Below, piece after piece: positions 25,962-33,775 of a DNA stretch of 33,775 nt. This stretch comes from Acidobacteriota bacterium. Its GTDB lineage: Bacteria > Acidobacteriota > Aminicenantia > UBA2199. The stretch covers positions 1-33,775 of the forward strand of contig JALOLC010000027.1 in assembly GCA_025456175.1 (NCBI GenBank). The letters are read 5' to 3'. Both the position numbers and the translations under genes were made by a program. Below the pieces are notes generated by a model, which saw nothing but the letters and a program-made list of their open reading frames with translations, had not been told where the DNA came from and did no database searches. Position 1 is the first letter of the stretch. Every line of letters begins with the position of its first letter.

Positions 25962-26894
25962 TCAGATCCTGAGGTTCAGGGCTTTGGCCACGACGGTGAA
26001 CTCGGCGGGAAGCGTTGCGCCGATCTCGCCGTCGTACTCGATGTGGACCTCGTCGGGAGACTCCACCCGGACCTGCCGGGCCTTCAGGATAAGGACCTTG
26101 GGATGGCGGTCGATGGCGCCGGAGTAGAGCAGGCGCGAATTGGCCAGGATCTCCAGCCTTTTCATGGGTTCGATGAGAACCAGGTCGAAAACGCCGTCGT
26201 CGGGCTCGGCCCGGGGAGCGATGACCATGCCGCCGCCGAAGATCCTGCCGTTGGCCACGGCGCCGATCATGTACTCCCCCTGCAGCCGCCGGCCGTCGTC
26301 GAGGGTCAGCTGCACCTTCTTGCTCCGGTAGCTCATCATGGTGGAGAGCAGGCCGCGGTAGTAGGTGAGAGGGCCGCGGCGCGTGGACTGGATGGCGGAG
26401 ATCCTGCGGATCACCTCCGCTCCCAGTCCGAAGTCGGCCACGTTGATGAAGTACTGCGTTTTCGGCTGGTTGGCGCCAACCGGGCCGTCGTAGCGGATGC
26501 ATCCCATGTCGATCCTGCGGTTCCCCGAGTTCTTGATGTGCGCGGCCGATTTTTCGAAGTCGCCGGGGACCTTCATGAAGCGGATGAAATCCGAGCCCGT
26601 CCCCGAGGGAATGATGCCCACGGCCGCCTCGCGGTTGATGGCCTGCCCGGTCACGGCGTGGAGGTAGCCGCTGCTGATCTCGTTCAGCGTGCCGTCGCCG
26701 CCGACGCCGATGAGCAGGTCGAAGCCGTCCCGCAGCAGGTCGCGGGTGATCTCGGTCGCCTGGCGGGGCTTCTCGGTGAAGATGTATTTGAATTCCCGGA
26801 AGTGCGAGCGAATGGCCGCCTTGATCGTTTCCCAGTGCTTTCCTGTACGGCCGCGGGCCGAGCAGGGATTGACGATGACGTGGACCTTGTTCAC
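25962..26894 (-). CDS. Diacylglycerol kinase family lipid kinase
   Basis: VHVIVNPCSARGRTGK, LLIGVGGDGTLNEISSG, VGIIPSGTGSDFIR. Confidence 0.92.
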   Translation of the reverse strand: MNKVHVIVNPCSARGRTGKHWETIKAAIRSHFREFKYIFTEKPRQATEITRDLLRDGFDLLIGVGGDGTLNEISSGYLHAVTGQAINREAAVGIIPSGTGSDFIRFMKVPGDFEKSAAHIKNSGNRRIDMGCIRYDGPVGANQPKTQYFINVADFGLGAEVIRRISAIQSTRRGPLTYYRGLLSTMMSYRSKKVQLTLDDGRRLQGEYMIGAVANGRIFGGGMVIAPRAEPDDGVFDLVLIEPMKRLEILANSRLLYSGAIDRHPKVLILKARQVRVESPDEVHIEYDGEIGATLPAEFTVVAKALNLRI

Positions 26895-27379
26895 CGGCGT
26901 TCACTCCCGGCCGGGCGCAGGATGCGGCGGGCGGCCAGGCCGGCGATCGCCCCGGCGACAATGGCCAGCAGGAGGAACAGGCCGATGGCGATGACCATCA
27001 TCGCCTTGAACGGGCCGCTGGCCATGGCCTCGGCCTGGCCGTCGGCAAGGAACGGCGCCAGGGCCCGCGCCGACTCGACCATGGCGTCGAGCTTTTCCTG
27101 GGTCATGCCGATCATGGTCACGATGCCGACGAGAGAGAAGACCCCGCCTCCGGCGAGGCCGCTCAGGGCTCCGGCCAGCAGGGCGTCGCCGCGGCCCAGG
27201 GAGGGGTTCTGGCGGTAGAGCAGGTGCACGGTCAGCCCGGCGCCCAGGACGATCCAGGTCATGAAGAATAGGTTGAGCAGGTTCAGCCCGGGGAAGATGG
27301 ACAGAATCCCGGAGGCGCCGCCGCCGATCAGCACGCTCTTGCCGAGTCCTTGGATTGGCTTGGGGTTGGCTTCAGGCAA
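26891..27379 (-). CDS. Small integral membrane protein of unknown function
   Basis: Four hydrophobic segments, glycine-rich; start overlaps DAG kinase by 4 bp. Confidence 0.6.
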   Translation of the reverse strand: MPEANPKPIQGLGKSVLIGGGASGILSIFPGLNLLNLFFMTWIVLGAGLTVHLLYRQNPSLGRGDALLAGALSGLAGGGVFSLVGIVTMIGMTQEKLDAMVESARALAPFLADGQAEAMASGPFKAMMVIAIGLFLLLAIVAGAIAGLAARRILRPAGSERR

Positions 27380-27388
27380 AGGGCATCC

Positions 27389-28061
27389 CTAGTTGAGGAC
27401 TTCCAGGGTCCCGCCGATGTCGGAGGGCAGGGTGTCGGTGATGATGGTCTTTCCCGCCGTGGTCGTGTACTTGTAGATCTTGGTCCTGGTGCGGGAAGGC
27501 GGCGAGGAGAACGACTCGCTCATGCCCATCAGCGACAGAACGCGGCGGATGTAGTTCCGGGTCTCGCGATAGGGCGGGACGCCCTTGTGTTTGCTGACCG
27601 CTTCTTCGCCGGCATTGTACGCCGCCAGGGTCAGGGGGATGTTGCCGCTGTATTTTTCGTAGAGGTACTTCAGGTGCCGCACGCCGGCTTCGATGTTCTC
27701 GTGGGCGTTGTAGCGGTTGATCACGCCGTACTGCCGGGCCGTGTCACGCATCAACTGCATGATGCCCACCGCCCCCTTGGGGGAGACGGCGAACGGATTG
27801 AAGCTCGATTCGGCCTTGGCTACGGCGATGACCAAATCCTGACGCAGGTCGTGCTTCTGGGTCAGGGTCTGGATCTTCTGCTGGTAGGAGAGGGGCACCG
27901 CGTGGGAGCGGGGGGGACGGAGAACGGTGAGCCCGTCCCTGCCCCCGGAGGCGCGGTCCAGGGTATTGGAGAGGACGATGTGGCCGTTCTTGTCCTGGCG
28001 GACTACCAGGGCGGCGAAAAGGGAGCCGCCGATGAGCCAGGCGCCGCAGAAAACGATGATG

Positions 28062-28072
<11 letters not shown>
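27389..28072 (-). CDS. Lytic transglycosylase, SLT domain
   Basis: VIAVAKAESSFNPFAVSPKGAVGIMQLMRDTARQYGV, NIEAGVRHLKYL, TLAAYNAGEEAV. Confidence 0.92.
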
Positions 28073-30676
<2,604 letters not shown>

Positions 30677-30680
<4 letters not shown>

Positions 30681-31864
30681 TCGATTTCCAGCAGGTTATG
30701 GTCGCGGGTGGTATCCTCGGGCATCTTTTCCGGGGCGCCGCCGCCGATCTCCGACATGCGCTTTTCCATCTCCTCCATGGACATGTCCTTGGCGCTCTGC
30801 ACGCCGATCTTCTTGAGTTTGAACTCGTCGGGGTTGCTGGCCCATTTCAGCGCCTCGTCGAAGGAGATGAAGTTCTTCTGGTAGAGGGAATAGAGCGACT
30901 GGTCGAAGGTCTGCATGCCGTACTGCGAGATGCCCTGGGAAATGGCCTCCTTGATCAGCTTGGTCTTTTCCTGGGTGACGATGCAGTCCTGGATGAATGG
31001 GGTGCTGATGAGGATCTCGACGGCCGGCACGCGGCCCTTGTCGTCGGAGCGCGGCAGCAGGCGCATCGAGATGATGGCTTTGAGAACGGCGGCCAGCTGG
31101 ATGCGGATTTGCTTCTGATGGTGGGGGGCGAACATGGAGATGATGCGGTTGACCGTCTCCGGCGCATCCAGGGTGTGCAGGGTGGAAAGGACGAGGTGGC
31201 CGGTCTCGGCCGCCAGCAGCGCCGTCTCGATGGTCTCCAGGTCGCGCATCTCGCCGACCAGGATCACGTCGGGGTCCTGGCGCAGGGCGCTGCGCAGGGC
31301 CTTGGCGAAGTCGTTGGTGTCGGAGCCCACCTCGCGCTGGTTGATGATGCTCTTCTTGTCACGGTGCAGGTACTCGATGGGGTCCTCGATGGTGACGATG
31401 TGCTCGATGCGATGGATGTTGATGTAATCGATCATCGCCGCCAGCGAAGTGGACTTGCCGCTGCCGGTGGTGCCGGTGACCAGGACCAGGCCGCGCATCT
31501 CCTGGGAGATCCGCTCCAGGACCAGGGGCAGGTTCAGGTCGGTGATGCTCTTGATCTGGGTGGGAATGACGCGCAGCACCATGCCCACCGCGCCCCGCTG
31601 GTAGAAGACGTTGCAGCGGAATCGGCCCAGGCCGGGGATGCTGTAGGCCATGTCGATCTCGTGGTCGCGCTTGAACTTGTCCTTCTGCTCGCTGTTCATC
31701 ATGGCGAAGGCCATGGCGATGGTGTCTTCGGGCATCAGGCGCTTCAGTTCCACCAGGGGGTGCAGCAAGCCGTTGATGCGCACCACCGGGTGGTTGCCGA
31801 CTTTCAGGTGCAGGTCGGAAGCCGACCGTTCCACGCTGATTTTCAACAGATCGTCGATGTTCAT
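30677..31864 (-). CDS. pilT: Type IV pilus retraction ATPase PilT family
   Basis: SASDLHLKVGNHPVVRINGLL, LVTGTTGSGKSTSLAAMIDYIN, LRQDPDVILVGEMRDLETIETAL, TGHLVLSTLHT; SD CAGGAGGAG. Confidence 0.95.
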
Positions 31865-31923
31865 GTGCCGCTCCTCCTGAATGCAAAATATTATACAACA
31901 CAATGCGGCAAACTGGAAGAAAA

Positions 31924-31932
31924 TGCTATAAT
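31924..31932 (+). promoter_or_regulatory. Extended -10 promoter TGCTATAAT for RlpA-like gene
   Basis: TGC 31924-31926, TATAAT 31927-31932, ATG at 31940. Confidence 0.65.
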
Positions 31933-31939
31933 GACGGAC

Positions 31940-32695
31940 ATGAAGGCCTCTGCCCCTGTGGCCGCCTGCGCGCTGCTGCTCCTGCTGCCCGCCTGCGCCC
32001 GCGTCCGCGTCCAGCGGCTGGAGGTCGCCCCTGTCGCCGCGCCCGCCTCCGCCGCCAGGGGAAGTGGCGAGGTGCTCCAGACCGGCGTCGCTTCCTGGTA
32101 TGGCGCCGATTTTCACGGCCGGACGACGGCCAACGGTGAAATCTACGATATGCACAAGCTGACCGCCGCCCACCCTGAACTCCCTTTCCATTCCATCGTG
32201 GAGGTGGAGAACCTGGAGAACGGCCGCTGCGTGCGGGTGCGCATCAACGATCGCGGCCCATTCATCAAGGACCGCATCATCGACCTATCCCTGGCGGCGG
32301 CGCGGAGGCTGGACATGGCCGACCAGGGCACGGCCCGGGTCAACCTGCGCCGGGTACGCGGGGGAACTTCGGGAAACGCCCCCAGTCCCAATGGCAAGCC
32401 GGGATCTGCGGCTGGGGCTCCAGCGCGGGAGGTCATGCCGGCCCCCTACGAGCCGGCGACAGCTTGTTATGTCCAGGCCGGGGCCTTTTCTTTGCGAGAG
32501 AACGCCGAGGAGCTGCTCCGGGTCCTGAACGGCATTTTTCCCGGCCTGGCCTTCCGCGTGGCCCGCGAGGAGGGCCTGTTCAAGGTGATCTCCCCCAGGC
32601 TGGAGGCGGATGCCTGCCGCGACGTGCTGCGCAGGCTCGCCGCCTGCCAGCTGCCGGGCTTCCTCCGCGAGTCCGATGCCCCCGCCGGTGATTGA
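31940..32695 (+). CDS. RlpA-like lipoprotein (double-psi beta-barrel) with C-terminal SPOR-like domain
   Basis: LLLLPACARV lipobox; GVASWYGADFHGRTTANGEIYD; VRINDRGPFIKDRIIDLSLAAARRL; C-terminal CYVQAGAFSLRENAEELL; ATG at 31931 rejected because it lies in the -10. Confidence 0.88.
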   Translation: MKASAPVAACALLLLLPACARVRVQRLEVAPVAAPASAARGSGEVLQTGVASWYGADFHGRTTANGEIYDMHKLTAAHPELPFHSIVEVENLENGRCVRVRINDRGPFIKDRIIDLSLAAARRLDMADQGTARVNLRRVRGGTSGNAPSPNGKPGSAAGAPAREVMPAPYEPATACYVQAGAFSLRENAEELLRVLNGIFPGLAFRVAREEGLFKVISPRLEADACRDVLRRLAACQLPGFLRESDAPAGD

Positions 32696-32717
32696 ACCGC
32701 CTTGCGCGTTTTCCCTA

Positions 32718-32746
32718 TTGAAATGGCGTTTCACTTTTTTTACAAT
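32718..32746 (+). promoter_or_regulatory. Sigma70-like promoter for the response regulator-GGDEF gene
   Basis: TTGAAA 32718-32723, N17, TACAAT 32741-32746. Confidence 0.7.
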
Positions 32747-32798
32747 CCGGACATGAGATGGAAGGCGCGCCGACGCGGTGGGCGGAGGAGTAACGGCC

Positions 32799-33775
32799 AT
32801 GGCTGAAGAGCACCGGGAATGCGATAGGGAAGCGCAGGCCGTATCGCAGCGCATCCTGGTCGTTGACGACGATGACACGGTGCGCGGGTCACTGGGAGAC
32901 TTGCTGGAGTTCCATGGCTTCACGGTGACCGCCGTAGCCAGCGCCGGCCAGGCCCTGGAGGCGGTGGCCGAAAGCGATTTCGACCTGGTGATCTCCGACC
33001 TGGTCATGCCGGGCATTAGCGGCATCGAGCTGATCCAGGCAATCCGCAAGGCGGGAAAAGACATGCCGTTGCTGGTCATGACCGGTTTCGCATCGATCGA
33101 ATACGCCGTGGAGTCGATGAAGGCCGGTGCCTGCGATTTCATCACCAAGCCCCTGAAGTTCGACCACGTCATGCTGGTCATCCGCCGCGTGCTGGAGACC
33201 ACCACCTTGCGCAAGCTGGCCGGAGAGCGCGAGTTTTACAAGGACCTGTCCAACAGCGACGGCCTGACCCAGGTGGGCAACTACCGCCACTTCAGTCAGG
33301 TGCTGCAGCAGGAGATCGACCGCCAGCGCCGCTTCCACCGGCCGTTGACGCTGCTGATGATCGACATCGACGACTTCAAGAAGGTCAACGACCGCCTGGG
33401 ACATCCGGTCGGGGACATGGTCCTGGTCAGGATCGCCTCGCTGCTGAAGGGCGAGGTACGCGGCTTTGATTTCGTGGCCCGCTACGGCGGCGACGAGTTC
33501 ACCGTCATCCTGCCCGAGGTGTCGGAAAGAGCCGCCCTGGCCGTGGGCCGCCGCATCCTGCGCGCCGTCGGCCAGGCCGAGTTTTTTCCGCCCGAACGTG
33601 CCGGCAGCGACGCCATCAGCGTGACCATCGGCATTGCCTCCTTTCCCAAGGACGCCCGCGACGCCTCCGAACTGGTGGCCATGGCCGACCGCGCCATGTA
33701 TGCCGGGAAGAACTCCGGCAAGAACTGCCTGTGCGTCTGCGGCGAGGAGCAGGATGTCATTCGCCTGCGCCCGCC
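32799..33775 (+). CDS. Response regulator receiver-GGDEF diguanylate cyclase, truncated at window end
   Basis: Open frame absent from the supplied track because it has no stop: RILVVDDDDTVRGSLGDLLEFHGF, ISDLVMPGISGIELI, DFITKPLKFDH, RYGGDEF; SD GGAGGAG. Confidence 0.92.
   Translation, partial: MAEEHRECDREAQAVSQRILVVDDDDTVRGSLGDLLEFHGFTVTAVASAGQALEAVAESDFDLVISDLVMPGISGIELIQAIRKAGKDMPLLVMTGFASIEYAVESMKAGACDFITKPLKFDHVMLVIRRVLETTTLRKLAGEREFYKDLSNSDGLTQVGNYRHFSQVLQQEIDRQRRFHRPLTLLMIDIDDFKKVNDRLGHPVGDMVLVRIASLLKGEVRGFDFVARYGGDEFTVILPEVSERAALAVGRRILRAVGQAEFFPPERAGSDAISVTIGIASFPKDARDASELVAMADRAMYAGKNSGKNCLCVCGEEQDVIRLRP

Noticed and set aside
24382-26961. 859-aa ORF fusing upstream sequence to the solute-binding protein
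   Set aside because: The upstream part is the wrong frame of the DAG kinase; the lipoprotein starts at 25953.
30698-31930. N-terminal extension of the RlpA ORF back to 30698
   Set aside because: Antisense to pilT; the real lipoprotein signal begins at 31940 behind its own -10.

Overview
The window is a GC-rich, gene-dense bacterial chromosome segment. Its lineage cannot be fixed from sequence alone; the content would fit an Acidobacteriota/Aminicenantes-like anaerobe, but that is only a guess. I support about 34 coding regions. They include a RodZ-like protein; a NusG/RfaH-like gene followed by cysC, sat and an AlkP-superfamily phosphodiesterase; a TlpA-like thioredoxin; a DUF62 SAM hydrolase; a rubrerythrin-like protein; a nitroreductase; RNase HI; and a CheY-like regulator. 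There is also a Moco operon (moeA-moaA-moaC-MOSC-mogA), a zincin and ATP-grasp convergent pair, and a MacAB-like exporter with a disrupted permease. A long minus-strand run goes pilT-alaS-SLT-membrane protein-DAG kinase-SBP-AAA-Mut7C. RlpA and a 3'-truncated response regulator-GGDEF protein close the window. The most interesting non-coding items are: (1) a probable Moco/Tuco riboswitch upstream of moeA whose predicted transcription start falls on its closing stem; (2) an AT-rich intergenic island bounded by inverted arrays of exact 7-bp period; (3) a polypurine/polypyrimidine island made of inverted 11-bp-period arrays with a hairpin tip; and (4) at least three genes whose -10 hexamer lies 6-7 nt before the start codon, predicting leaderless mRNAs. 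Protein-level candidates for a less-described system are the antiterminator/PAPS-synthesis/phosphodiesterase cluster and the tail-to-tail zincin/ATP-grasp pair. No homology search, covariance model or folding program was run. Family calls come from motif recognition.
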